Below are positions 1-13,250 of a stretch of DNA of 64,000 nucleotides, one piece after another. The stretch lies in the NCBI RefSeq assembly GCF_901709675.1, contig NC_051093.1, positions 8,175,553 through 8,239,552 of the forward strand, given 5' to 3'. Made by a program: the position numbers and the translations under genes. The stretch comes from Syngnathus acus (Eukaryota > Chordata > Actinopteri > Syngnathiformes > Syngnathidae). The notes under the pieces are model-generated. The model saw nothing but the letters and a program-made list of their open reading frames with translations. It was not told where the DNA came from and searched no databases. Within the stretch, counting starts at the first letter, position 1. Each line of letters begins with the position of its first letter.

Positions 1-3000
1 TTCATATTGCCATGAGGGGGTTTGGAACCATTTCCCTTCAGACCAGGCCCTAACCCCAAAAGGTTCTTTTTTTTGTGGGCCTGCATCATATGATGGGAAT
101 AAAGTTTCACCTTATGCAAGCCTGGTGATTACCTGTACTTGCCTTTTTCCAAACTTGCATACCTGGTTTATTTTGCAAGCAAAGAAAATTATACCTTTAC
201 ATAATTGAACACTGCCTGTCATGAGAATTCCCCTTGTGCTGTGATTATCAATGCAATCTTTTGTTTTACAGGCATTATTATCCTTATGTGGTTTCAATCA
301 CGTGCAGATGAGACTGAGGTGCTGAATAGGCCCAAAATAACAATTACCACACATAAGTACAAAACATCTAACGCTCATCATAAAAGTTCACACCAAAATT
401 TATATTCACCTCAAAAACTCTCATATTCATTAAAATGCCTCTCAAACACACCCAAAAATTCTCATGCAGCTCGATCACACAAAATCCTCACACTCACTAA
501 AATAATCTCTCTCACAAACACAAATCAATTAAACCAAGTTATTTAGTATACAGTATGAAATCTGCAATATTCTAATATCTGTTTTTTCCGCCCTCTCCAT
601 CCATAGGGTGCTCCCATTTAACTTTAACCTCTGACCCTCATGGGATATTTGACTCCTGAAACCGGACCCCAGATGTCAAGAGCCTCTCAAGTCTCACTCA
701 CCTGAGGCCTGACCGCTGGCTTCCTCGCCATACTTTACGACAAACTGGATTCAACTGGATAAGAAAGTAGGTCCATGCGGCTTTGTGGTACACATGGTTA
801 CGCCATGACACATTCTGGGCTCGTGGGTGGGTGTGTTTGCGTTTGAACAACGTGAGGCACAGTAACCGAGGACGAAACGCGAGCTGGCGTTATATAGCGT
901 GTCACTTTTTCTGAAGCTCTCTGAGACCTTTTGTACAAAACCCCAACAAACTTCTTAACTAACATTTCAATGCAAAGACTAAATTGATGTTTGGGCTGTC
1001 AATCCAAGTCAAGAGTTTCTTTTTGTACCACATCTTAAATACACTGAAGATTTTCAGATTTCAGCTGATATTTTGTTTATCTGACTTTATCTGGCCTTCC
1101 CTCCCACTGTTTCCACTTTCTTTTGTAAACTGTGTATTCTGGTCGATGGATGAAAGACACACAATATAAGATGAAGATGAAGAGACTTTCATTTTATTGA
1201 GTTGGTATGAAAGGCTGCACGAGGCACATTTGATATATTTCACTTTTTACCCCAATATGATTTTTTTTCCATCCGCAAAGTTAAAGCTTTGGGAGATACT
1301 CATGAATTATTCCTCAAGTATTGTTCAGCAACTAGGCAAAGTTTAGGTGGCTTTCAGATTTCCGCGTTACAATCACAGTCACAAAATAATATTAAATAAC
1401 GACCGCCATCCAATAATATATTCATATGTAGTAAAAAAAAAATATATAATGTGCTTTAAAGCACTAATTGCACTGGCTCATTGGCTAGAAAGTCATTTCA
1501 GCCAACATGTGACCTAACTGCCCTGCCTTCATAATGGAAGGTTGTAGTCATCCCCCTGCACTCAGCTGCCCCCCCCCCCCACCCCAAAAAAAAATCAGCC
1601 GTTACATTCCAGTCTGGGGAGAAAATAACACTCATGCCATCATTGTTTCCTCCCTGTGTTGCTGTTCATTTTGTTTCTCTAAAGGCCTCCCCAAAACCTC
1701 CACCTAGGTTAGAACCTCCTTAAAAGGCGCCCTTGTTTCTGTAACATTAGGGAAAACACAACCTGTTGATTGCTAACGGCTGCTCTGGAGAAGGATCACC
1801 ACAACGACATAACATTCCTGCTGTCGGAATCAAAGCCAAGCGTGACACGTGACTGCAAGTCAAGTCGGCTGTTTTGTGATCCAGCTGGCGCTGTATATGG
1901 TCAGGATTCTTGGAGCTCAGAGCAGATTTCCTCTCAAGTACACCAGGGTGGGAAAAAAAAAAAAAAAAAGGGAGGGGAGGAGTTTGTCCGGGAGACATGG
2001 CCATGTTAGGAGGGTGATATTTGTACATTTGGCCTCCATTGCTGCAGCCTGGATGAAGCACGCTCACTGCGCCTCTTTTTCCCTGTTACCCCACAAACAG
2101 CTGTTTTATCGTGGGTGGGTTCAAAATGACATTTGAAAAAAAATTGGGAGGAGCTGACCTACATTTTGCCGACGACTCCCGGCATGCAACATTTATTGCA
2201 ATCCAAGTTTGTTTTTAAACTTGTGATTCCTTACTCACTGAAAATTGAAGTTGATTATAGTAAATTTATTCACTAATCATTTAAATAATTTTCAGGAGTG
2301 ACAGACTTTTCTTAACATTGCATGATTAAAATCTTATGTTAATATTAATCTTATGTTAATGTTATGTTAACATATTCTTGACCTTGCTTAATTCAATTCC
2401 ACAGTGTCTTGCAAGTAAGCTTATTTTAAAAACACACGCATGACTCATTTGGAAACTAACACGTGTAAGCCGTCCAGCTTTTTTTTTTATTGTCATGACA
2501 CAACGGTTACTCTTTGATACATATCTTGCCTGCCACTCCTTGTGAATCCTTAACACCATATTGATAGCCCACCCTCACACTGTATGCACCAATAACATGT
2601 ATGACTGCGACTTTCCACAAGGTCACTAACGCTGGAAGGCTTCCAAAGTCAACAGTATGTGAAGCACATGACCGATTGCCAGGGAAATAAAATGATTTTC
2701 GATTGAATCATGCTCCTTTGACCGACTTGAATGATTAAGACCCTTTCCGTAGCGCTTTGAGCTAAATGCTATAAAATATCTTTCCAAATGTCTTTTGTGT
2801 TTTACTCAGGCTGAAACACACTTGTGACTGCTGACCTAATTGTCAGCCACGGATGAGGAATTGAAAACAAAAACATTGGCAAGTGAGGCTAATTTGCCAT
2901 GAGTAAGCCCCTCCCCTCCCGTGCACACACATTACACTTTGCGGGGCCCCTTTTAGAATCAAAACAAACATTCCACACTCACCCAGCCCTGATTTCAGGG

Positions 3001-4672
3001 TAACACAGGCGCCTATGTTAGTCAACTTTAATTTCAGTTATTATTGTGTAACATCTTCAACATATTTTCTAACCTACACAACAAGTCTTTCCCCTTTTCA
3101 CTAGAAGTATTTACTCGGGTAGCTCGGGGCAAGATGGCAACACAACAAGATCATAGCTGGATGATTTATTTCCAGTTTGTAAAGCTGTCCCAAAATATCC
3201 GAAAAACAATGCATGCATTGTTTCCTTCCCAGGATTCCTTCTCTGTTCTGACATGTCCTCCTTAGAAGTGTGTCACATGGTGGTGCCATCCATCCTGTGG
3301 TGAGATTAGGGACGGCTTTGAGCAGCGCTAGAGAGGCAACAACAACATTTGTGGCATTTACGTCAAGCCGTACCTTTCGTCACTTCTCCCACGCAACCTT
3401 TGAGTTGTGCCATTGTTGGGGAAGGAAAATGCAGGTGTGTGTGCGTTGGTTGGGGTGGAGCTGCATGCTTAGCAAATGGTTGTTTTGGTTGAGGTTTTTT
3501 CTGTTAGCCAATGGCCTTTTGGCCTAAGAGGAAGGAAGCCCACAGGGGCGAAAGACACAGTCGTCTCTTTGTTTTGCACTCGGTGTTTCCCACTCGCTCT
3601 TTGTGCCCTGTGGGCCTCCATCATTAGTCATTTGGCCTCAAACACTCTTGACTGTCTGCTACTGCGGATTCATGCGTCGTTGGCTGGTTCTTCTTCTCAG
3701 CAGGAAACTCATTGTGCAAGTGTGTGTGTGTTTGTGTACATGTTGGTCCTCTGTGGATGGCAGAGTAGGAAAAAAAAAAGATTAAATATCAGCTATGAGG
3801 AAGGACGCTATGGCATTTAATTGGTATGATGTCATCCTGTGCCTCAAAACATAGCATAGTCTGAGATTTCAGATAAATTATCATTTTATTATATTTATTA
3901 TTATTAATTGTTATTTTTTTGTTGTGTTTTAATTATTATTAACTGAGGCTACTCTGTGAAAAAGAAAAAGGCATCTGACAGGTTTTGGAAGCAATTGAAA
4001 AGATCGTTTTTCATAATACTGCAGCGCACTTTGAAACACCCAGAAAACTGGTTTCATAAGACTTGCATGCTCCTCTTACATCACTTTCAAAGTAAGCCAG
4101 AGGCTGTAGGTCAACAAGGGCTTCTGTGCGCTCACGTGTTTGCATGAGTCGTGCGTGCATGCCTAACTCAGGAGAGGCTGAGTGAATGAGTGTGAACTTG
4201 GTGGCAATATGGAGGGGAGGGAGGGGGGTTGTTATATGTGGGCCGCGCCGCACCCTGTTCCGGTGCTATTCATGCTGCTGGCAGCCTCAGACCAGTTTGA
4301 ATGTGACATAACTGTGCAAGAGAGAAAGAAAAATATTCCAATTTCTAAACATCTTATCTGACATTGTGTAAATAATAAATATAAATAATAATAATGGTGC
4401 TGTGGGGGTGTTTTTCCTCCATTCATTCATCTTTCACCTCTCTAAGCATCAGCCCCACCCAATCCAATAATACTCACGGTGTGACATCATAATGTGTGGC
4501 CCGCCCCTTTAGACGAAACACACCCTCTTTCTCAGATAAGCTGTCCCTGCAACTTGAAATAACATTTGGCGAGTCAAATAGATTTCCACGTACCCCTTTC
4601 AGTGTGCTCAAGTACTCATTGCTCTTTGAGTAATCTTGGGATATCCTACTTTGTGAGTGGTCATGGAACACA

Positions 4673-4950
4673 CCTCGATTCTACCATGTGTGAGTAAAGT
4701 GGAGGCAGGTTTTAATGAACCAGGAACTTCGGTGATAGAAAAAGAACCAACAAATTAACTCATATTTCATGAGCAATTAGATCAACATTGTGCCAAAGAT
4801 ATTTCGAAATCCTCGATTCTACCACGTGTGAGTAAAGTGGAGGCAGGTTTTAATGGACCAGGAACTTCCGTGATAGAAAAAGAGCCAACAAATTAACTCA
4901 TATTTCATGAGCAATTAGATCAACGTTGTGCCAAAGATATTTCAAAGTCC
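4673..4950. repeat. 138-bp tandem duplication, two copies
   Basis: The block beginning CCTCGATTCTACCA at 4673 recurs at 4811 with only a handful of substitutions across about 138 bp. High identity implies a recent local duplication. It contains no reading frame of note and lies in intergenic DNA. Confidence 0.93.
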
Positions 4951-5939
4951 TATCCTAGGAGTGTGCATGCAAATGCATCATTTCTGCCATTCATATATTC
5001 TACTCTTAACCAAGAGCATCTCTGTCGTAGATCTCCAAGAATGTCAGGAATGGATCCCAACCTCCATCGCTCCATCCTAACTGCCGCCCTTCTCTCTCCT
5101 TAGCTCTTCTTTACCTCTCTTCACACTGACCTACTTTCCTCCTGACCTGTTTCTGCAAACTCCTGTGCAGTTCAAGTGTAGTCAGGAAAGCAGAGGATGC
5201 AGCGGAATTCTGCCGAAAATGTCAATGCGATATTTTTACGTGTATATAGTAGCTGTGTGTATGTGCGTGCATGCGATAGGTTGAATGCGACTAAAAGCAT
5301 TAGGGCACTGATGCGTCAGCCTCAAAGAGGTGCTTTGTTTGCAGGCTTAAATGGAGGTAGTGGTCACTTCCCTCCCCTTTCTGTATCCTGCTCCCCCTCC
5401 GTCAGCCGCCCCTCCCTTTGCCCTTACCGTTGCTATTATCGTGACCTTGTTTTGTGAGAACGTTTGAAGGAAACTATTGATAGATTCATGGCGTAAGAAA
5501 AAGTCTTGAATATGAATATTGTAAAAGTGCAGTGTTAACATAGACAGTTGGCCTAGATGTTGGCCACTCCTCTGGCGCTGCCGGGCTTTGTCCACATCCC
5601 ACAGTTATGACTCACCCTCTTCACTTGGAGGATGTTTTGCTTGTAACTTGCTCTACTTTATATTATGGCTGCTTAAAATATGTTTTCAGGGGGAAGACCT
5701 GTCCAAGGTGTTCAGACAAAAGTCATCATTAGGCAAAGCAGTGGATTTATGATTATTTTAGTCGCGCTTTAGGGAGCTTGCCATGTGTCATGTGAGGAAG
5801 GGTGTTACCTAAATGGAGGTTAAGGTTTCTAGATCATGTCACCAAAGATCTTTAAATAGATTCAAAATGTTGCTCAATTCATATCTAGGGTCTTTTTTTT
5901 TTTTTTGTGGGCTGGGCCTGAAAAGTGTTGCCACTGTTT

Positions 5940-6065
5940 TTTTTATGAAATTATATTAAAATTATTATATTAATATATTATATAATTGAATTATATAAAA
6001 TATATATAAAATTATATATAATATTGTAAAATAATGCAATATTAAAAAATACATAAAAAATATAA
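5940..6065. repeat. AT-rich low-complexity block
   Basis: This stretch is almost entirely A and T, with interleaved ATTATAT/TATATAA words able to pair with each other. It lies close to the putative distal 3' end of the minus-strand nfil3 transcript. Confidence 0.8.
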
Positions 6066-7135
6066 ATATCAAAACAAAAATGACATGAAGCCATTTGATT
6101 GGTTCAACATTCTTTTTATTTCTTTTTCAATCTTGAAATGCTCCCATCTTCATTAGTGTGTTGTTCCATACATTTCAAAAGGAAGCAATGGTAATAATGA
6201 CCAGCCAGATCAACTGACACCCATCTCACGTTATCTCTTCCTTTTGTCTACTAGTCTTTTTCATCAAACCATCAGCAAAACCACAAACGTTACTGGTTAA
6301 TACACACTTGGAAAAGAGGATGGGCGGGTATGAGGGATTATGAGTCAAATACATCACAGTCAATATGAAAAAAAAAACAACAGTATGGGGAACTGAACAA
6401 CACCTTGACGGGAAAAAAAAAAAAAAGATACAAAACCAATGAAATAAACATTACAGTGTTGTTCAAGGGTAGTGGGGAACTTTACATTTATACACAAGTG
6501 TCAAAAAGCCAAACATGGTTCATATACTTCTGTTTATCCAGTGCAGGCTACTTACATACTTAGCAAATAGCGCTACATTGAGAACTGGACATTGGAGGCA
6601 TAAAGGTCATGCAAATTTCCTACATGGCATTTTGATTAGACCAAATTTGTGTTCATCATGTCAACAATTGGAAATGAACCCAAATGCCTACATGGCAGTT
6701 CAAACTCCAGACTGCAATGGATCTTGTCTATGTTCATGTGGGCTTTTTATACAGTGTTGGGCAAGCGGAGAAGAGGGAAATAAATACATTGGGCCAGTGA
6801 ATGGTGACAACAGATATGGTTGATAAAGCTCAAATAAAACTAAGTAAGGGCTTATAGCCTGCAGCTGGTGACATCCACCACATATTTCAAAGGCTGGTAA
6901 TGAAATCCAAACATTTGAATGAGGAAAAACAAAATGTTCTCCATTCAGTGCTGCTGGCTCTCCAAAGTGGACAGCCATTTCTGTGTAAACAGATCATTCA
7001 AATATGATTCATGCTAAAGCTTAACAATCAAGAGAGAGGCATTTTGATTTGAGCGGCAAGTGTACAGTTAATTTCATTCCGATTCCTTAAAGGATGGTCG
7101 TTTGGAAATCCGTTTGTGCTGCATTTGTATTCAAT

Positions 7136-7141
7136 TTATTG
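7136..7141 (-). terminator. Candidate polyadenylation signal of nfil3
   Basis: TTTATT on the plus strand reads AATAAA on the minus strand, about 640 bp past the nfil3 stop codon. A second AATAAA-type match lies near 6113. Either could end the transcript; usage cannot be decided from sequence. Confidence 0.4.
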
Positions 7142-7780
7142 TAAAATATAGATTTAGAATAGATACATATATTCATATATCACAGTCATATACAAAACAA
7201 GTGCTTCAAAAATAAAGGTGATGCAGATTTTTTTTTTTTGTGGACTAAGGAGGGGAATATGGAGCAACGAGGTAGGGTCTGGGAAGAGGTATGGAACTTG
7301 AATTTTGTAAGTTTGGATGGCGTTAGAGCTTCTTTGGTCTTAGGGAACATCCCAAGAGTATGTTTGAATTAAGGCATACAACAACTTGTTTGCAGTCAGA
7401 TATACGGCAAATTTGATCAAACTCAGGATTGTTGACATTCTTTTTCGGATCCAAATGAGTTTTTGTTTTATGGTGTGAAATGAATTGGCAGCGAAGAAAA
7501 AAAGCACGTAGTTCCATTCCTCCTCTCATTTCATTAAAAAAAAGTGCTTCTGTTGGTATGGAGAGAATGTAAGAAATGACAAAACTGTACAATATCTACA
7601 AGTATGATACACAAGTCACAAAGTCCAGCCTTTTTGGGTGACTTTGAGGTTTTTGGGGGTGTAAAATAGGCCAGCTTCATGTACTCGGGTGATCCAAGGC
7701 ATTATGGCGGGATGGTGGCCAAATTGTCTTTACTATACACGTCACTGGAGAATGCCACCAACGTTGAAATCTGCTAACTT

Positions 7781-9463
7781 CTATTTCCCGTTATGTTTCC
7801 TCGCGCCTTCCCCGTCTGAAGCCTCCATTGGGTTCTCTCTCTGAATGTTCTGTTGCGGTGATAAGGACAAATATGGATGCTGAGGGAAGGGTGATGTAGC
7901 AGAGGGGGGTGTCGTCGGGGACTCGCCGTTGCTCCCGGTGCCGATGGCCCGATGCTTAAGCCTGAGTTTGTGGGGTAACGCCGTGGTCTTCACCTCGCCT
8001 TGCGGATCCCGACTTTGGGCCTGAGAGCAGCTCTGGGCTTGCGGGGAGGCAGGCTCGTGGATGCTGTTGAGAAGTTGGTTGTGATAGTTGTCCGAGCAGG
8101 ACGGGGAAGGAGACTCATCGTCGTCGGTGGAGGCCTCTTTGTCAGAGCTCCTTGGATCGCTATCGCTGGATGACGTGTCTTTACTCGATTGGCTTCGGTA
8201 ATAAGTATCATTCGGGAGCTCGCCCTCAAAGCTAAGAACGGGTGGTTCCTCGTCTTGGTATGAAGGAGGAGCCTGGTGGTGATACAGATGGGATTGACTG
8301 ACTTCCTCCATCTGTTTGTGGGTAAACTCTTTGGACAAACGAGGCTCCTGCTGGGGAGACTGGCAAGTTTTGTACACTTGTCTCTGTCCTTCTTCAGTAT
8401 GGCCGGCCGGGAGCTCAAAAAAAGGCGAGTCTAATGTTTTCCTCTCAAGTTGTTTCATCACCTCAGCCAGAGGTTCTGCGGAGTTCTCCACGAACGACTG
8501 GGGAGCTCGGCCGGCACATGCCTGACCTTTACCTTGCTTCTGCGCATCGAGATCTTGAGGCCGTGTCAAGCTGTCGACAGGACAGAAGAGAATGACGCTC
8601 CTCTGGGCGGCGGGTGGTTGAGAGCCAAGCTGCTTATTGACAGTGGGAACAGGCTCCTGATGGGGTTGTTGGTGGTGAAGATGCTGCTGCTGCTGGCTAT
8701 GATAAGCGGCCTCCATCTCTTGAGAATGCTGTTGGAGCTGGTGATGAGTAGGTACGGAGGCCAGACCTCGATGGATGTTAAACATGATCTGGGTGGTAGT
8801 GCCATTGGTAATATCCATCTCCAGCCTGTCACCTTCTTGCTTGATCTCAAAGGGAATTGGGTCTGGGCTGTCTCTGGACGAGGCGTCAGACATGTCAGAC
8901 AGGGAACCACGTGGCGAGTATTTCACCATCTGCCTGTGGCCCTCGCTGCGCCCGGACTGCTCAGTTTCCGAGGAGTCCGAGTTCATCATCACCTGAGAGC
9001 TACTGGAATAACCGCTGGAGTAGTACTGAGAAGATGATGAAGAAGAGGAACCGCCGTTCCCCGCGCTGTTGCTTCCCTCAATCTGTTGACTCTTCTCAAT
9101 GTACGAGGCGGTGCTTATAAGGCCAAAGCGTAGCTTCAACTGGAGCAGCTCCGTCTTGAGCCTCACGTTTTCATCGTTCAGTGCGATGACACGGTTCTCC
9201 AAAACCATATCGTTGAGGCGTCGTTTCTCACGGGAACGTTTGGCCGCCTCGTTGTTCTTGCGTCGTTTCTCCCAATAGGAAGCATCTTTCTTCTCATCTG
9301 AAATGAACTCGCGTTTCCGCCTGCAGGTCATATTGGGTTTGGGTTTGATGATGCGGCCCATGCGAGGCGACGTGCCTTGCATAGACTCTTCGTAACCGGT
9401 GAAGGTCTCAAGGTGGTTTATGTTACTTCCTGAGTTTTTGAGGACTGAAGTAAGATTTTCCAT
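7781..9463 (-). CDS. nfil3: NFIL3/E4BP4-type bZIP transcriptional repressor, paralogue 1
   Basis: The single coding exon gives 560 aa. Residues about 48-118 form the NFIL3-type bZIP: a CRRKREFI lead-in, the [20 protein letters not shown] basic region (64-83), then a leucine zipper with the LKLRFGLI exit seen in NFIL3. The family binds TTAYGTAA-type D-box sites as a dimer and represses transcription, including in the circadian clock and lymphoid differentiation. Downstream are Ser-rich and Gln/His-rich low-complexity stretches, an acidic Ser region and the conserved ALPHKLRLK motif near residue 495. The protein then ends without the C-terminal leucine heptad (MEVAQLKRL type) kept by the neighbouring paralogue. 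It is longer than human NFIL3 (about 460 aa). The first ATG of the frame is used. A pyrimidine-rich acceptor lies about 20-45 bp upstream, so a non-coding 5' exon near 12.9-13.2 kb is likely. Fish carry several nfil3 copies; this resembles the nfil3-5 class, but I cannot fix the number. Confidence 0.93.
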   Translation of the reverse strand: MENLTSVLKNSGSNINHLETFTGYEESMQGTSPRMGRIIKPKPNMTCRRKREFISDEKKDASYWEKRRKNNEAAKRSREKRRLNDMVLENRVIALNDENVRLKTELLQLKLRFGLISTASYIEKSQQIEGSNSAGNGGSSSSSSSQYYSSGYSSSSQVMMNSDSSETEQSGRSEGHRQMVKYSPRGSLSDMSDASSRDSPDPIPFEIKQEGDRLEMDITNGTTTQIMFNIHRGLASVPTHHQLQQHSQEMEAAYHSQQQQHLHHQQPHQEPVPTVNKQLGSQPPAAQRSVILFCPVDSLTRPQDLDAQKQGKGQACAGRAPQSFVENSAEPLAEVMKQLERKTLDSPFFELPAGHTEEGQRQVYKTCQSPQQEPRLSKEFTHKQMEEVSQSHLYHHQAPPSYQDEEPPVLSFEGELPNDTYYRSQSSKDTSSSDSDPRSSDKEASTDDDESPSPSCSDNYHNQLLNSIHEPASPQAQSCSQAQSRDPQGEVKTTALPHKLRLKHRAIGTGSNGESPTTPPSATSPFPQHPYLSLSPQQNIQRENPMEASDGEGARKHNGK

Positions 9464-9518
9464 TCTTGTCTGGTAGTAGCCAGTTTCAACTGGAGACTGA
9501 ACAGGTCAGAGATAACGG

Positions 9519-9526
9519 TGACGTCA
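9519..9526. promoter_or_regulatory. Consensus CRE palindrome upstream of the nfil3 start
   Basis: TGACGTCA is a perfect cAMP-response element 56 bp upstream of the nfil3 ATG. A TATA-like ATAAATAG on the minus strand lies about 25 bp further upstream (near 9550). The pair could mark an alternative promoter inside what otherwise looks like the 3' end of the first intron. CREB/ATF binding is inferred. Confidence 0.45.
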
Positions 9527-9619
9527 CACCTTGAAGATCTCAATCAGTCTATTTATTGGAAGTTCAGTTCTGACAGGAGGGAACTCAAGTGTCCAAATTA
9601 GCCAAGAAGAGCTCAGAAT

Positions 9620-12600
9620 TAGACACCCTCATTTATCCAACTGTAGCTTTGGGTGCTGATACAGGTCTTTCCAACTCGTGATTGAGACACTGAATCTGGA
9701 ATTGAAGAAAACATGTTGTTCAGTCACAAGTGGCAGATGTTTTGATATCATAATGTCAAACTCTGGAAAATGTCAGGTCTGCATGTACAATATTCAATCT
9801 ACCTCAGTGCATCAGTCTCTTGGGGAATCTCGATCTCGTCTGTTTTGTCTGTCCTCGATGCCAAGATTAGAAACTGCAATGATAAAAACAGAGAAAATAG
9901 ATATGATTATGTTGCTCAACTCATCAGAATATCATGTTAAATCCATCCTCGCATTTTTTTTCCCGGTTTGCATAGAGGCTCTTTTGGCCGTGTCCCATAG
10001 CAACCCATGCAAAGTCCTTTGACCACACTGTCTGGCCTTTGTACTCTATTGATCTGCTCTGTCTGCAACCGTATGACCCTTCACCTGGCATGTTGACCTC
10101 TGTGATGTAATGTGGTCAGTGTTTTATCTTGATACCCATGTGAGCTTTTGTGATATGCACCAAGGGAACCGGAGGAAAAGGTTGAAAGCTGACATTAAGG
10201 AATAAGTAGGTCAACAGCACAAATCAATAGGAGTCTTTCTGGGTTCCGCAGGAACAGGCTCATTGCCTTTCCCAGTGAGAATCCCTCCTGAATATAGCAC
10301 CCCCACTCCAACCCCCCCGTACATTCAGCCTCAGAGGAATGTGACGGCATTCTTCACCAAAACAACTCAATGCCAAATCAATGATGCAGGGAGAGCAGAT
10401 AAGGCAGACAAAAGCAAGCAGCCAGTTCAGGTCAAGGAAAATGAGCCCAAGACCGGGGGGCATGAGATTTGGAAGTAGAAGTCTTTGTGTTGGGGGGGGG
10501 GTGAGCTGGGATGTGAGTTATTGATAAATATAGGTCAAGGGTCGCTGCTAAGAAAGAATGAGGGTGGTCTGCGTTTTGATGATGGTAAAACATGGAACCA
10601 AACTTTCAATAATGGCCATGAATTGCACTTTTTGTTTACATAAATTGATTTAAATTGGGGAAATTTTACAATAAATGCAACAGCTGATGTATTTTATTGG
10701 CTAGTGAGTGTTAATTAATCCACATCTGCTTTTTTAGGTTTCAAATTGCCCCCATGACTTTTTTTTTGGCAAGGACTGATTTTTTTTTTTTCTTTCTTAT
10801 CAGTTGTGTGGCCTAATAGTTTGAGGTTGTCCTCGTGAGCCTTAAACATGTGGCAGCAGTGAGACCGAATGGGAATGGACACAGCCTGTCCCACTGACCC
10901 AGAAAGTCCATTTGCCTCCACTGTACAGAATCTAGGTCACCAGAACTGCAGCCGGATATGGGAAGAAAGATAGTGACAAAGAGAATTTGGAGAATTTCAG
11001 CATGTGAGTGGAGAAATGGAGCGCAGACAAAGAAACGAATCAAAGCGGGAGAGTTGTAACAAAGGATCAGATGGTTGCTCCATATGGGCTGACTTCAACA
11101 ATGTTGCATCAAAGGAAGGAATGTGTAAAAAAAAAAAAGGGGGGGGGTAATCACATCACACATCAGAACCCCGACCTAATGTGACAAGGTCAAAAGTAGA
11201 TGATTAGTTAGCATTTCAAAAGGTCAAGAGGTGACATCACCAATTTCCTTTCTTAAATGAGCTACATTAGTTTTTCTCTCTCTTATCCACTTTGTTGACT
11301 CCTTTGAATAATGTCGTAATTTAATTTGCTCGCGTAACAAGCCATTTTTATGACTCAAAATAGATAAGCGAGCAAACTTGATCTGCTGATCTAAATACAC
11401 GTCCGTGACCTAGATCACTCCTTCCAATTCATGGTGCACATCACGTGTCATTGCCGGCCGGCCGGGTCTCTGTGGCACTTGTGGAATGATAGCACAGTCA
11501 AAGAATCCAAGTTGCCCGCAAACCACCGGGCGCCCGAATCGAAAGACTCTAATTGTGGTACTGGAAACAGTGGATTGAGTCCAACCCTTGCACGTGTTAC
11601 TGTGGAGCATTTCAGTAAATAGGAGCGGGCTTAAAATAAAAGGCACATGCCTCAAAAGAATGATGAAACACTCCTACAGAGGAAAGGGGGGGGGGGGGGG
11701 GTCGCTATATGGCACGTGGTGTGATGGCATGGGTGGGGTCTGTTTGAATTCTAAATCTGAGTGCAGACTTCATCCACTTAAAAAAAAAAACATGGGGGCG
11801 GGGGTTAAAGAATCTGCAAGGTGGAGTCCTACGAAACTAGATTCTTGTTCCAAGAACACACAACCATATCAGCCCTCTCTCTCTGGAAAAGGGAAAAAAA
11901 TCCCAGTGACTCAGTCCATGTGTTCCACCAGTCACATGTGCTCCCTTGGCCTACTAAACGCTGTAATTCGCTTGCGCTTGCAGCAACAACCGCAAGGCAA
12001 AACAAAGCACAACACTCATCTTTTATCATCTCCTATGTGCCCGGAAACCCAGATTATAAACTTGTGCCACACTTTTTGAAGTGGCTTTTTTTGATAACGT
12101 GGACAATGAACGACATTGGATTCAACGCAAATATAGTTCACTTTAATTAAAAGTTTGGACTCGCGTGGAATAAAATTCTCATTTCTGTTATAACCAGTGA
12201 GTCTTCTATTGTGCGGTTTTGTGCCTCACCTCACAGCCGCCCCCTCCCACAGGAGTGGTGTGACCTACATTTATAGCTGGCATGGAGACCCACTGTAAGC
12301 CACCCAATTGGCAATTTCTTCACCACACAATACAGTTTCACCCCGATTGCATAATAAATCAAATTTTGAAAATGTATTTTAATTTATTAATTGATATATT
12401 AATGGATCTCTGTATTTAATTCACATCTATAGACACCACCAAATAGCTTTTTAACATGTACATGCCAGATGAAGAGAATTTTATTTTTATATTTCTCATG
12501 TATGCTAATTATATGTTGAAAGGTGACTTTAGCATTCCATTGCTAAAAACCTGCAAGGGCAAATGGGGTAACGCTAAACACGTGCTATGTAATTTCTATG

Positions 12601-12930
12601 TGTGCTATGTAATTTATTTTATTTTTTTTAAACGAAAAAAAAACTTTTGTAATAGCAATGCCCACTATTTTAATCTATTTGACTCATGACAAGCCCTATT
12701 GAAATATTTTCATTTCTGTTTTCCCATCATTAGCGGTTATGGGAATATTTCAACCCGCGTGCTTTCTTTGTTGTACTGTCTGACAAATAAGATTCATGCG
12801 TTTTGTAATTAGATCCTAATCCGCTGCATGCATCCATCATAAGCAATTAATGCACAAATAAATACAAATAAACTTGCAATGTGATAACCTATTACATTGA
12901 CCCTCGTCTGACCCACATTGGATCCAGATG
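9620..12930 (-). other. Probable first intron of nfil3 paralogue 1
   Basis: No coding signal is visible on either strand; the open frames are short and lack family motifs. The stretch contains poly-G and poly-A runs (near 11140 and 11688) and a GCCGGCCGGC palindrome near 11454. Confidence 0.45.
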
Positions 12931-12943
12931 TTCCGCACCTCAC

Positions 12944-13250
12944 CTTGTAGTCACCAAATCCGGTTAACTTCACCATTCTTCTCTCTGTCTATTATTAAAT
13001 ATGGCTCCCATTTGAAATGATGCAAAATCACCATCCAAAGAAAAAAATACGACGCACCCGCTGCGCGCTCGTGTCTGACTTTGCGCTTCCCGGTTTGTGT
13101 TTTGCGTCTTCTTGGGCGGGGACTTAAGGGTTAAGCCGGAGGACCGCACCAGCCGCGTTAACCTTTACAAAGAAGCAGCTACACGTGACACGGAGAAGTG
13201 TGTCCGCGGAGCTTGTCTGCACGGACTAGCCTACTAACCCACAACGAGAC
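12944..13250 (-). promoter_or_regulatory. Probable 5' exon and promoter of nfil3 paralogue 1
   Basis: A CpG-richer island stands out in AT-rich surroundings at about 13040-13240. It has a GC box (GGGCGGGG near 13116) and an E-box CACGTG near 13183. On the minus strand the island runs into a good splice donor, CTACAAG|GTGAGG, with the last exon base at 12944. That fits a non-coding exon spliced to the acceptor just before the ATG at 9463, giving an intron of about 3.4 kb. The start site itself is not resolved. Confidence 0.5.

Larger units (their letters stand above)
1..7100. other. Gene-free flank upstream of the nfil3 3' end
   Basis: I see no supportable gene here. Open frames are short, low in complexity and without family motifs. 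The stretch holds homopolymer runs, a 138-bp tandem duplication (4673-4950), a very AT-rich block (about 5940-6065) and a short T(A)TGTTAA-type repeat near 2335-2370. A pyrimidine-rich acceptor followed by a short hydrophobic-then-charged frame at 271-330 could be the last exon of an unseen gene, but nothing confirms it. From about 6.1 kb rightwards the sequence may already be 3' UTR of the minus-strand nfil3 gene. Confidence 0.6.

Noticed and set aside
205-546. 113-codon frame as a complete gene
   Set aside because: The second half is Asn/Ser/Thr/Lys-rich AT-sequence translation; only the short part after the acceptor might be coding.
8450-9037. 195-codon plus-strand frame and other frames opposite nfil3
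   Set aside because: They are shadows of the GC-rich nfil3 coding exon, with no family motifs.
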